Positions 33,287 through 45,145 of a stretch of DNA of 64,000 bases are shown in pieces; position 1 is the stretch's first letter, and every line of letters begins with the position of its first letter. This DNA comes from Pezicula radicicola (taxonomy: Eukaryota > Ascomycota > Leotiomycetes > Helotiales > Dermateaceae), in NCBI GenBank assembly GCA_003008705.1, contig PDUO01000020.1, positions 999,914-1,063,913 on the forward strand, in the 5' to 3' direction. Both the position numbers and the translations under genes were made by a program. The notes beneath the pieces were generated by a model. The model had not been told where the DNA came from. It was given only the letters and a program-made list of their open reading frames with translations, and did not search any database.

Positions 33287-36200
33287 ATGGCGAGTTTCTT
33301 AAGAGGGAAGCAAACTGGAATGCAAAATGATCTCTCTGCATCCATACTCCCAGGGTTATTTGCTCCTGACGATCAGGCTCGCTTTGGAATCAACAGTCAA
33401 GTCGGGTAAGTCTGGTGAGACTAATAAAACTCCCTTCCATTGCTAATACCTGCACAGTTCCCTAGCTTATGACCCTATTCAATCCCTCCTCGCCATCGGA
33501 ACAAACGAATCAACCTTTGGTAGTGGTCAGATTTATATCTTCGGCCAGAAACGAGTCCAGCAGACCTTTCAACTACCCCGCCGGGCATCCGTAAAGACCC
33601 TTCAGTTTTGCGCCGACAGACTCATTAGTGTCGACTCGAAGAACGAGGTTATAATATGGGATCTACAACTTTGCAAGAAGCTTGCAAGCTATGCACCCCC
33701 TGGCTTGGTCACATCTTTGGTTACGGATCCTATGCTTGACTGGGCTTTGATTGGAATGCAAAACGGAGAGGTGATTGCATATGATCTGGACAGAGAAAAA
33801 CTGGCACCACTTCGACTGCCTAACTTCTGGAAAGAACGCAATCCAAGATCAAGGCTGCTGGGTATCGTGTCTATGCAACTGCATCCTCGAGATATTGGAC
33901 AGCTTCTAATAGGATATACTGAAGGGGCTGTTATTTACTCTTTTAAACAAGCCAAACCCATCAAGTATTTCGAGTATGTGGTGCCTATCGGAGCTCCGGG
34001 GGGCAATGCAGACGCAACTTCTACAGATAGTGTTCGGAAGCCGCGCTTGACACAAGTTCTATGGCATCCTACTGGAACCGTAAGTAAATCTATCCTGCTG
34101 GTGTTCATTACTCCATGACCCAAAATCATGTTTCGGCCACTCTTATGCTATGTAAAATAAGTAAACTAACTCTGAACTCTTGCCTTATAGTTCATCATGA
34201 CAGCTCACGATGACGAAACCATGGTCTTCTGGGATCCGAAAGATGGTCGCGTTGTGATGGCAAGAACATTGGCAGATACCCATGTTGACAAGCCAGGAAC
34301 TCATTCAAATGCCTTTGGTAGTACACCTGGCACTCTTGCGTTGAAAGAACCATTTCGGCGTATTGCGTGGTGTGCAAAAGAAAATCCGGATGATACTGCA
34401 ATTCTCATTGCTGGCGGTTTTCCGACAACAGTTGCAGAAAAGGGATTAACCTTCCTAGAGCTTGGCGTGACTCCTGTTTACGCTACCTCAACTTGGCCAA
34501 TTCTCACAGACTATTTTGAGGCAAAACGCAAGCATCTGCTTCCAACTCCCCCTGGTGCGGAAGTTGCAGATTTCTGCCTCGTTCCACGTAGCTCGCCTCA
34601 CTTTGCTGGAGCCCAAGATCCAATAGCCATTCTCGCGCTACTCACGTCAGGAGAGTTGATTACCTTGAGCTTTCCAAGTGGTCACCCAATCTCGCCTACA
34701 AATCAACTTCCTCCTAGTCTTGCTTTCGTTCACCCATTTGTTACGTCAGTTGCTGTGTCTGCCGTAGAACGTGGAAGGTGGCTTGGTATGACTGAAAACC
34801 GTCAAAAGGGACCTGACTTGTTACGCGGAGGTGTTGAATCAACCAAACCTTTACGTAGATACGAATCGCGGAATATCATAACAATGGCACATGGTGATGG
34901 CACAATCCGTATCTGGGATGCTGGCCATGGTGATGAGCTCGAGAACGACAATGCATTACAAGTGGACATTGCTAGGGCTCTCGATCGCTTTGACGACATC
35001 AATATCACAAAAATGAGTATGGCTTCCGCTACAGGTGAATTGTGTGTTGGAACCTCTTCTGGTGAAGTAGTAATCTATCGCTGGGGCAATAACCAACTTT
35101 ATGGGCGTGAGCCAGCAACTCATGGCCTAGACATCCAACGCGGAGGTGTGACGGATATTTCTAGCCGGGCGGAGCCAACCTTGAAAGCAGGTCTACAACC
35201 ATTCGTACTTTATGATATGGCTCAAGGGTCTATCAGTGCACTCAAAATATCCGACGTTGGTTTCATTGGAGTTGGATCAGAGAACGGAGTTTTCTCGATA
35301 ATTGACCTTCGTGGTCCGGCAGTGATCTTTACCAAGTCTATCAGTGAGTTCGCCAAGGCAGACAAGCGGCGCTCTTTCATGGGTAAAGGCACTCCAAAAG
35401 CTTCACCAAAACCTGAGTGGCCAGTAGTCATCGAGTTTGGAGTTATGACACTGGATGGAGACAACTACTCAAGCATCTGCTGTTTCGTTGGAACTAATAT
35501 GGGAAAGCTTGTGACGTTCAAGGTTCTCCCCGAGTCTAATGGCGGATATTCTGCGCAATATGTGGACACGGCTGTGCTTTCTGACAAAGTGATTTCGATC
35601 ACACCTATTGTTGCAGACACCGGAAAGCCAGCTTCTGCAACAGGAGCTGCGGTAGCTGCTCTTCGTACCGGCCAGCAGACACATGGAACTTTGGTAGTTG
35701 GTAAGTCAAACATTTCAATATGACCACAGTAATCACTAATTTCATGTCCAGCCACACAAACAGAGGCTCGAATCTTCAGACCAGCAACAGCAAAAGGCGC
35801 CCACAAAGAATGGAATGATATCTTCTGCGATGCTGCAACTGTTACTGAGTTCGAGCTTCATGGATACGCTCTCGTTGGAGTGTTTGGCGATGGTACGACA
35901 CGTGCGTACTCTATTCCGGCGCTCAAGGAAATTGGCATGTCAAAGCTTGAGGCTTTTGATAGAACCAGAATCAGCAGCTCGATTGTCACTTCCTCTGGGG
36001 ACATTTTCGGTTGGACCGGCCCTTCAGAGTTGGCTATGTTAAGCGTTTGGGGTGCCGGGCAGTCACTGCCACGGTCTACAGACAAGCTCTTCAACCCACA
36101 AGCGTTAATCCCACCTCGACCTACCATCTCCAACCTCCAATGGATTTCAGGAACGCAATATGTCAGTCCCACCGACCTTGATCTGCTCATTGGCGGACCC

Positions 36201-36491
36201 GATAGACCACCAAGCAAACGCATGATGGATGCTGCAGCTGCCGAAGACCGTGAGAGGCGAATAGGTAGCCCAGGGTCGTCGCGTTCGCCCGGAACACAAT
36301 CAAGCGAGGGATGGGGAGAGTATATGACGAGACAAATGAACGAGCGGACGGAAAAGCTGAATATCATGGGTGATAGCATGGACAAGGTTCAGGAGAACTC
36401 ACAGGGCTGGGCGGATGATGTGAGTAAGTTTGTTGGAAAGCAGAAAAGAAACATGATCTTGGGTGGCTTGGGGTCAAAGTTTGGCTTTTAG
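33287..36491 (+). CDS. SRO7: Sro7/lethal(2) giant larvae homologue (exocytosis regulator)
   Basis: Four exons (33287-33405, 33458-34079, 34191-35700, 35752-36491) give 996 residues in phase. The protein begins MASFLRGKQTGMQNDLSASI and forms a double WD40 beta-propeller: SLAYDPIQSLLAIGT, DRLISVDSKNEVIIWDL, LHPRDIGQLLIGYTEGAV, RNIITMAHGDGTIRIWD, ELCVGTSSGEVVIYRWG, SENGVFSIIDLRGPAVIF. The last about 70 residues (YMTRQMNERTEKLNIMGDSM, VSKFVGKQKRNMI) resemble an R-SNARE-like coiled coil, as in tomosyn/Sro7 relatives. The family acts downstream of Sec4 with t-SNARE Sec9 to dock secretory vesicles at growth sites, so a role in hyphal tip secretion is likely. All introns have good donor and acceptor sites. 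Confidence 0.93.
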
Positions 36492-37205
36492 AAAGAGATA
36501 CCCGGTGATGATTTGTCCTTCGGGCGTTCTTGGCGACTAGGTTGGGAAAGGCTGCTTGGGTGTGTTCTATTGAGGCTACTCTTGTTCATTTGAGAGTCTA
36601 TTGAGCCAAAGTCCGTAAGTCATGAACAAAGATGGATTGCTATCTATTACAATAGCCGGTATAGAGTGAATATATTATCATGACGGGAATGACAATAACT
36701 CGAACTCTTACTGCTGTAAGTGCCAAGCTTCTGCATGCTCTCTACTCGGTCTCGTCGTCGCTCGGGCTCTCTCCCCCGCCCCCCCAATTCTTGGCATGGC
36801 TATGTTTCCGCCGGCTCACCGCCAGAACGGATCGGCTTGCCAAGACTCCCAGCATGCAAACTTGGAGAGGCCACCAATGACAATGATAAATGCTGGTGGC
36901 GACAGATGTCGCTCACTTGGTTCACTGCATAATTACGACCTTCTCTTTAACCAGGTAACAGCTGGAACGACAAAATCGGTGGGCGGGCAATCCTGCAGTG
37001 GGGCTAATAAGTGTCTAAAGGATTATCGTGCTCGTCGTTGTCGTTGTCGATCAGAGACCCAGAATCAAACCAGCCTTATCCTCTACTGTAGTCTGCTCTC
37101 TCATCTCTCATCTCTCATCCAGGTTATGCAGAAAATGAATGGCTTCTTCATAGATAAGAAGCAAACTACAATTCTTTCCGATAGAAGAGCAAAAGGGAAA
37201 AAGTC
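36492..37205. other. Intergenic spacer, promoter of CorA-type gene
   Basis: 714 bases without a supported gene; small frames here are compositional. A pyrimidine run (CTCTCATCTCTCATCTCTCA, 37090-37110) precedes the next ATG. Confidence 0.5.
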
Positions 37206-40070
37206 ATGACGACAGGGAGTAGCAATAGCACAGAAGAACTTCTCAAGAGACTCGACGCACAGCATCAAGCCTATCTTGAAACCTTCAAACTAGTCCATGA
37301 ATCTCTGCTCTCTTCGAAAAACAACTCCAACTCCAACTCCTACTTCCACTCCAATTCAAGCAGCGGCAATAATATCCAGTCGCCGTCTTCACCAGCCTTC
37401 TCCCCAACAATCAAGAAACTTCGTCGCTCAACTCACGACACCTTAGACACTAGCGGAGATCGCATTTCTCTTCTAGCCGGGAAGTCATCTACCTTTCATA
37501 GTAGCATCATCACTGGTGAGGACTCCTCTTCGTCGGATGATGATGAGGATCTTTATGTTCAAGAGCCGTTACCAGCTTACAAGTATGATCTTGAGGATTT
37601 GAAGAGTCATTTGAAAAGCTGGAGATTTAATGAGGAGGGGAAATTATTGTTGGATTCGGTTGTCGTGAATGGGAGGTTAAGGAATCCAGCGCTTTTTGGG
37701 GATGGAGACCGGCAGGGTGGTGTTGGGAGTCATTATAGTGTGTACGATGTTGCAAATGATGGCTCGCCGTTGAGTAGACACGAGGTCGTCAAGGCGGGGA
37801 CGGAGAGTATTGACGATGCTATTTGGCAAGCTATTAGGGTGAGTATCTCGGGATGCATTCAAGCGTAATAGGTTACTGACCTAAGAGGGATAGGATTTGA
37901 ATGCCGATCCTGCCAAAGAGAGGAAGGCTGTTGGTCGCATCTCGTGAGTCGTGAGGACTTGGTTGAAATGGCGTTGACTGACATTAGACAGGATTATCCG
38001 AGAACCAGCGCCTGTTATTTTCGGAGCGTTGCATTTGACTATGAATGAGCACTTTGACATGGATGAACTTTTCTCATACCTTGTATCGGACAGCGATAAA
38101 AGCACAACGCAGGTAAGATAGGTATCCTAAATAGGAGCATCTGCAAGCATTGAGATGTTTCTAGTGGTTCCAAACAATATCCTGAGGGCAGCTGGTTCCA
38201 CTATGGAATCATTTCCACTAAACACTTTCACAGGCACACATGTCCCAATCCCGAGCCTTCATGCCAGACCACAGGTATGGTTCTCAAATTCTTAAACCCA
38301 AATAGCGGTAACTGTTAGCTGATTCCTAAAAATAGGCGCCAAAGATCTTTCGTATTTAGTTTCGAATATTTTACTATTATAGGAGAGGACTGTAAACCTA
38401 TGCCTTGGCAACTTTCTAATCCTTCACCGGACCCATCAAACAAGCTTCATCACTCTGGGGACCACATACCTATTTCTCGATGCTCGTCAATTGTTGCCCT
38501 CTCCTTAACCGGCTCGCCAATACGAAGACTCAAGAATGTGTCTAGAAGAAAGAAGACCATGCATGGACACGTCTATGATCCTTGGGCTCCTTGGCACGTC
38601 CTCAACTTTCAGTGCTATCCTGATCTCAAGCATAGTATGGATAGTCATGACAGCACAAAACACTACGTCAATGGACCAGAGGCATTCTTACATACTCTAC
38701 TTGCAGAGTTCAAAGATGCTCAGAAGAGATCCGAAGAGATTTACTTACGCATTACAAAACTCGTTACTCCCCCAGCAGATTTCATGTTTAACTCCACACT
38801 ACGCGATAAATTACTTTTCGAAGACGCTCAATTCACCTATTCCCGACGCTATTTCTGGGCCTTTCAAACCCTAGGTATAATAAACAACAACATCAAGTCC
38901 ATGATCGATGCCTACGAAGACACTTTTACGGAAGATGTCTGGCTTGGAAAACACAAGTATCTTTGGCCGATGGTGGAAGAAGACTCGGCTCGGAATGTTT
39001 ATTGGAGAAAGAGAATGGCTACTTTGAAAAGGGATTTTGAGAGGGAGATTCAGGCTTTGAGAATCATTTCTGAGGAGAATAATGAGAGGAGGAAGGAGAT
39101 TAGGACGTTGAGAGATCAGCTGTTTAGTGGGACTAGTGTTCTTGAGAGTAGGAAGTCTGTGGAGATGGCTAGTATTACTATACAGCAGGGTCATAACATT
39201 AAGCTTCTTACATTGGTAAGTTGCTTTGGAGAGTTATTGCTATTGCTTGTGGTACACTTTGAATTCTTCGGGTCAAGCTGATTGTTGAGAGACTAAATGT
39301 CCGAGACTTGTTGCTCAAATTTCTCTCCATCAAACTTGGCCTGGATAATTGAAACCAAGTATACTGCAAGTACCAGCATCAATTCCAAATTTCCCAGCAA
39401 TCCTCCCTCCATAAAAGACCTCCGCTAATTCTCTACCTCTTAATTCTAGGTCTCAATATTCTTCCTTCCTCTAACCTTCGTAACCTCCGTCTTCGGCATG
39501 ACAAACATGCCAACAGAACCTCACTTCTACAACTTCGGAATAGTAATGGCCACAGTCTGCATTCCATTCTTTCTCCTAATCGGGTCCCTAAATACAACCC
39601 AAGGAATGGAATTCTGGATCGGTAAATGGCATCGTCTCGTTTCTATAATAACGAGAAAACCGATGTCTGCTAGAAAGGGGGGTGGGAATGATGTTTTTTC
39701 TGTTAAGACGGATGGAGATGGTGGGAAAGTGAAGAAGAGAGAGAGGAGTTTAAGTCAACTTGAGGCATTAGCTAGGAGGAAGAGGAGGATTGGTAGTGTG
39801 GTTAGTGTTGGGAGTGAAGTTGGTACTGGTAGTGGGAGTGGGATGGGTAATACTCCGAGTACTAGTTTTGGGAGGAGTGATGGTGAGGGTAGTAATGTAA
39901 ATGGAGTGAAGGCTGGAGATCAGGAGAAAGATAACACTGGGGTGAGGAATAAGGAGGGTCCTTCTATGCCTGCGCAGAGGGGAGAGGGGAAGGGGAGATG
40001 GAGTGTTTTGAGAGAGAAGATTTTTGGTAGGAAGAAGACGGGTAGAGAGGTTGAGTTAGAACATGTTTAG
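37206..40070 (+). CDS. CorA-family divalent-metal (Mg2+) transporter
   Basis: Six exons (37206-37838, 37894-37943, 37992-38112, 38234-38274, 38336-39215, 39450-40070) join in phase to 781 residues; exon 4 has only 41 bases. A Ser/Asn-rich cytosolic N-terminus leads to a long cytosolic domain with helical stretches (LLAEFKDAQKRSEEIYLRI; FEREIQALRIISEENNERR). Two C-terminal membrane helices follow, LVSIFFLPLTFVTSVF and FGIVMATVCIPFFLLIG. The first ends in GMTNMP at about residues 591-596, the fungal variant of the CorA signature GMN. The C-tail is basic and Ser/Gly-rich. CorA proteins are pentameric channels for Mg2+ or other divalent ions. Membrane location (plasma membrane or vacuole) cannot be told. 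It is about 230 residues longer than yeast Alr relatives' core because of the low-complexity ends. Confidence 0.88.
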
Positions 40071-40785
40071 TTCATTCGGGAATAATGTAGCATTTTAAAG
40101 CGGTACTACATTCCACTACAGGTGTATTTTCCGTCCTCGTTGAAGTCGCATGACAAGGGTTAGTCGAGTGCAAAATGCAGTCACGAACTAATAGATTGAG
40201 TTACTTCAGTTAAATGAGTTACTCAGATAGATTCACATGGCAGCGACCATGAATTCCAGGCAATGGCCAAGTAACCAAAGTACACCAAACTTGATAAGAT
40301 TAGAAGCGTCTTATAAGAGGTAATTTATCATGCTTTAAAGTCACGAGTATATCTCGCTAAGTTCAGGGGCTGGACAGGTAAGTAAACAAACCAGCATTGG
40401 AATTTCGCACTCTAACCTAGTTACTCTACAAACTCCCCTAACTTAGTTACGCTTACATGAGAATGCGATCAGGCGAAGGATAGGATGAAGCGAAGGCGAC
40501 CTGGTTGTCTTGTAAGATATGCTGTCTTACATACAGGTATCTGGTCCTTGATTCAATTCTTCTATGAGTATTTTTGTGTATAGCTTAAGGGGCATTGGTT
40601 GTGTGGCAAGTGATTGCCACAGTCAAATCAAGCCTACTATGAGAACTATGACTGGAAAACAAGAGTTGGAATACTTAACACAACCCAGTAAATTACCAAA
40701 GAGAGGTAGGCGTTGTTAATGTTTTCAATATTATTAACAAGGGTGTATGGTTGAATTCTACCTAGGTAGGTAACGCTAAACAAAT
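40071..40785. other. Convergent intergenic region with minisatellite fragments
   Basis: It contains two GAGTWACTC-type fragments (40195-40232 and near 40415-40455). No gene is seen. Confidence 0.45.
40195..40232. repeat. GAGTWACTC-type minisatellite copy
   Basis: TTGAGTTACTTCAGTTAAA and TGAGTTACTCAGATAG occur as two adjacent units of the dispersed family. Confidence 0.6.
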
Positions 40786-42777
40786 TCACGCTCGCTCAGT
40801 AACCCGAACCCACATATCCTGTTGCAAGAAGATACCATTACACCTTGTCTTCATCGGTGCAATAGGATTGATAATGGCAAAGTCGAAATTCCTTAGCATC
40901 TACAAATCACAATTAGCCATACTTAATATAAGTAACGCCTCAATGAAAAGAAAAAGATCATTCTTACCTGAACAAAAACCTTATTCAACTCCACAAAAGC
41001 CACACTCTTCCCAAGACATCCATACCGACCACTACCAAACACCGTCTCCTGAGAACGTTCCATCTTAGCTAATGCTTCCCCTTGTGTCTCCAACCATCTC
41101 TCAGGTCTAAAAACATCCGCATCCGCACCATAAGTCTTTCGATTATGATGAACACCCCAAGCAGAATAAGCAATATCCGTATTTCCAGGTATGAAAACTC
41201 CGTTAAATGTATCACCTTCAGCTGGGACTGTCTTGGTCATGAGACCTGTAAGTGGTGGCCAGATACGAAGTCCTTCTTTGATAACGGCTTGGAGATATGG
41301 CATTTCTCTAGCTTCGGCATCTTTGATTACGGGCGAGGAGATCTTGCCGGATTCGATTCTTAAGAGGATTTCGCTAAGGAGTTTGTTGTAGACGGAGGGG
41401 GATGTGATGATGTGGAGCATGATGCATCGGACTGCTGTTGCTGTGGAATCTGCGCCGGCCATGCTAAAAAAAAAGGTTGGTATGAGTCGAGTTTAGTATT
41501 AAGAGAACAGGTGACTTACATCTGCAATAAGCTTTCAGACTCGCATTCTTGCTGTGTTAAGCCGTGGGCGACGAATGAGCCGAGCATGTCTTCACGTTCG
41601 ATTTTCTTAGGTCCAAAACGTTTTGCGACAACTTCTTGGGCGACACTATTCACAGTTAGCATCTTCACAATTCATTCCATGCAGCAATAGCGGCTATTAG
41701 TTGCGGCATTCTTCGCTCGAGTTACTCAGCTGAGCTTCACAATTTAGCGAAGGATTTCTGAACTATCAAAACGACTTCAAAAGCTTGAACCAAGTACATG
41801 CGTACTGGGCCTTTTACTAGCCAAGACACTTTGAGTAACTCAAGGTACGCATGTCAAAAGTGACTGCAATAATTTTCGTAACCACTTACCCAATAACCTT
41901 GCCCATACCCGTTCGATCCTTAGCCGTTGGTGCAGCAATCGCTTGCATCGCGGGACTTCCCATCATCGAATTGATCATTGGATGATTCGTCTGCAACTCA
42001 AGAACAGGCATGAAAGCTCTGATTGTCTTGATATAATCGTGAACATCTTTATCCTGAGTCAAGTAGCCAAAAGGAGACCCAAATGCAACATCAGTCAAGA
42101 CATCCATGGTAAAATATTGAGCAACCTGTGCAAAGTCGATTTTCTTGAGGACATTTCCGGATGAGATGTATTTGCTTCGGATGAGGTTCACCATATCCTC
42201 GCAGCGATCATCAATTGACTGTTCAAGTCCTGGTACATCTTTTCCTGAGTACTTGAGAGTTATTTAGTAGAGCTTTACCGTATACGCAGGAGTTGTAAAC
42301 TTACTCCGACAGCCATTTTAGCTCGCAAAGCATTGTGCTTTTTGTCATCTCTTTCAGAGATACTATTAGGAATTCTGGGATCCAAACGCATGCCATCATA
42401 CCAAGGCGATCTCGAGTACGTCGACCTCGCACCACTCATTCGTCGCAGTAATTCAGGATCATCAGTCACCAAAATATTTGGTCCGATGCGAGCAAGGGGT
42501 CCTACACATGATCAGCCACAACACTTCGTTTCCAGAGTTTTGGATATTCACCGTGGTCCTTCAAGAGCCCATAAGTGTCTTCGTTTAGCGTGCCCTTCAG
42601 GGTTGACCAGAAAATCCAAATATTAGAAAATCCTGCAATCCCGGGCCCGGTAAAAGCTTTGAGACGATTATACGATCGAATGCTGCTAACGATGAGCCAG
42701 ACCAGGCCCAACCCTAGAACAATTGGTACCGTGGTCATCGTAAAGGCCGACGACATAACGTCGCTAGCCACGCCCAT
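40786..42777 (-). CDS. Cytochrome P450, pisatin-demethylase-like type
   Basis: Six exons (42777-42552, 42501-42305, 42251-41890, 41645-41520, 41463-40968, 40899-40786) join in phase to 506 residues. An N-terminal membrane anchor (VPIVLGLGLVWLIVSS) is followed by HGPLARIGPNIL, the I-helix IMAGADSTATAVR, ExxR in IKEGLRIWPP, FRPERWL and the haem loop FGSGRYGCLGK with Cys at about 453. The haem loop has Arg one place early and Tyr in the usual Arg position; this FGxGRYxCLGK form is known from pisatin-demethylase-like P450s, so it is not damage. The last exon supplies the canonical end FDFAIINPI to MWVRVTERA. Intron 4 is longer than the others and carries repeat sequence. It diverges from the LaeA-like methyltransferase across 739 bases, which suggests co-regulation in a small specialised-metabolism locus (inference). 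Confidence 0.92.
41719..41854. repeat. Minisatellite copies and hairpin inside a P450 intron
   Basis: GAGTTACTCA at 41719-41728 and its exact reverse complement TGAGTAACTC at 41832-41841 sit within intron 4 (41646-41889). A separate perfect 10-base inverted pair, ACATGCGTAC (41796-41805) and GTACGCATGT (41845-41854), encloses the second motif. Confidence 0.65.
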
Positions 42778-43516
42778 GATGAATATTCAGACTTAATATG
42801 ATGGAGTCGCCGTCACGCTGTCAAAACCAACATGAAAGTTCGTGCAGAACATCACCAACGTGCGAGCCCGAAGGTGCGGTCGTTGGCGGATGCAGGCTTT
42901 ATGTCTAGGTGTAGCCCCACGCTACCAAGCAGAGATGCATATCACTCGTACGAAAGGTCAGATTCACCGAATGAGGGGTGTTTCCGAGACGGGGGAAGAT
43001 TGTGTCTTTTATCTGCAATGCGTGCCCGTTGAAGATGCTGTGCTATCTTGACCGACGAGCGCACTTAACAGAGAGAATATGGACATACTTTCGTACTAGT
43101 AAACTAAATACCACGTTAGCCCACGGCTCTTGAAATCATTCGTCTCTTATTGGGGTGAATGGCGCTTGTTGCGGAGTTAGTGAGTTAAGCGACCGGGGGA
43201 GGCTTCCCTCTTCTTGCCCCGGTGGTTCCACAATGCGACCGGTAAGTAACGGCACGGCCCATCATTACTATTTTTGTAAAATTCCCCGAGTATATTTTTC
43301 TGCAGCGGCATCCTGCGACGACGATGTACCGGTAGGTCTTTCTTGGTGGGACGAGGGTTCTTGACGCGTCGTCTTTTGTGACTCGTCCCACTCTTCTTTT
43401 TGTATTCTACTATTCTTCTACTTCACTTTCTCCAGTCTGTGGGGTCCCAGGTTTTTATTATTTTATTTTATGAAATATTAGCACTAAAGGGCTTTTGAAT
43501 TTGGTGACTGGTGAAA
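42778..43516. promoter_or_regulatory. Divergent P450 / methyltransferase promoter
   Basis: 739 bases between two opposite ATGs. ACCGGTA occurs twice (about 43237 and 43328), and the last 130 bases are T-rich with several TTCT/TTTATT runs that could be a leader. No gene is seen; small frames on both strands lack character. Confidence 0.4.
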
Positions 43517-45145
43517 ATGGATGTAGAAGCGACTTATGTCTCTGATGAGGAGGATTCGGCTTACGATGAAGAGTAAGTTTCTCCCTCCGGCGACTTAAAG
43601 AGTAACACAAAATTGAGGCTTGTATAGTATAGCTTCGACCACCTCGCTGGGATCTAGCGTTTTTGCCTACGAGGTTGAGCATGGAAGAACGTATCATGCT
43701 GTAAGACCCCCTTCTTCAGTTCACCTCCCATTTGATAACGAGAAGAAACTTACTGAGTTTACACCTTAGTATAACGCGGGTAGTCAGTGCACTCTATTGC
43801 TTCTATTGCTTCACTCAGTAATGCATGCTGATAATCCCCAGAATATGTGATACCAAATGACGAGGTAGGTTTTTGTCTATTGTGGCAGGTTACTAAATGG
43901 TGTGCTAAGGTTTATCTGTTTACAGGAAGAACAAGACCGGTAAGTAAGCTTGTCGATATCTGTGCCAAGTTTCTCACAATAGTAGAATGGATATCCAATA
44001 TCATGGTCTACGAATCCTCTTCGGTGATAAACCATTCTTCGCACCCATCGGCGAAAACCCACAATGCATTCTCGATATAGGGACGGGAACTGGTGAGTCC
44101 TGATCTGGATGTTGTGTTTAGCCTAAAATTTTCTGTTAACTGTTTCCATTAGGAATATGGGTTATGGACGTTGGTTTGTGATTCCCTTAATGATATTATG
44201 CAACTAAAGTTGACATGAGTACTCTGGCTACTAGGCGACCTATATCCAAGTGCTCGAGTTATTGGAACCGATTTGAGTCCTATACAGCCACCATTGTTAG
44301 TAGAGCCCATTTTCCTCCTTAATTTTCTTTTCTCAGAACAACCTATGCTAACAGGACGCAGTGTTCCGCCAAATGTTGAAGTAAGTAACTGATTATATGG
44401 TATGATATCTGTCTTAAGGACTCCTTGCTGACCTTGCTTGTAGTTCGAGATCCACGATTGCACCGAGTTCCCATGGGCGTACAAAGAAGGCTCTGTTGAC
44501 CTAATACACACCCGTGTCACGAACGGCTTCGCAGTCAGAGACTGGGATGAGTTCTACGCCGAAGCCTTCAAGTAAGCCATATGTTTCCACTCCACTCACA
44601 AGTCACTCATTACCAATACTCATAATGCACAGGACCCTAAAACCAGGCGGCTGGATCGAAAACCAAGAATTCGACCTAATGACATGCAGCGATGACGATT
44701 CTTTCCCTCCAGATTCCGCCCTTCTGAAATGGTGCCACCTGATGAACGAAGGAGCATTAAAAGGCGACTTTAACCTCCGTTTGACAGCTGACGTGCTCGA
44801 GAAGGCAATTAAGAAAGCTGGTTTCGTTGATGTGACTGTACTTGAAATAAAACTTCCAATCGGACTCTGGCCAGCAGATAGTACGCTCAAAGAAGCTGGG
44901 AAGTTTGCGTTGGGAGCTATGCTTCATGGTTTGCAGGGTATTAGTTTGGCTATATTTACGAGATATCTTAGATGGCAGGCTCAGGAAATGGAGGTCTTTT
45001 TGGCGCAGGTTAGGAGTGAGTGGAAGTTGAAGAGGGTTCATTCTTATTGGCCTATGTAAGAGTATTCTTGATACTTTGATGAGGGAGACAGCTTGCTAAC
45101 TGTAACTCTGATAGTTTTGTTGTTTATGGAAGGAAGCCGCTTTAG
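43517..45145 (+). CDS. LaeA-like SAM-dependent methyltransferase (12 exons, several micro-exons)
   Basis: Exons: 43517-43572, 43628-43700, 43770-43779, 43842-43864, 43926-43939, 43986-44092, 44153-44173, 44235-44295, 44362-44380, 44444-44571, 44633-45055, 45115-45145. Every junction keeps phase, giving 321 residues. The product reads as a typical family member: IASTTSLGSSVFAYEVEHGR, YNAGEYVIPNDEEEQDRMDI, motif I ILDIGTGTGIWVMDVGD, GTDLSPIQP, VPPNVEFEIHDCTEFPW, TLKPGGWIENQEF and a C-terminal FVVYGRKPL. The glycine-rich SAM loop is intact. Family members include LaeA, a global regulator, but most are pathway methyltransferases of unknown substrate. Exons of 10, 14, 19, 21 and 23 bases make this hard for gene finders. 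At exon 6 I chose the second of two adjacent AG acceptors because it restores EEQDRMD. Confidence 0.9.
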
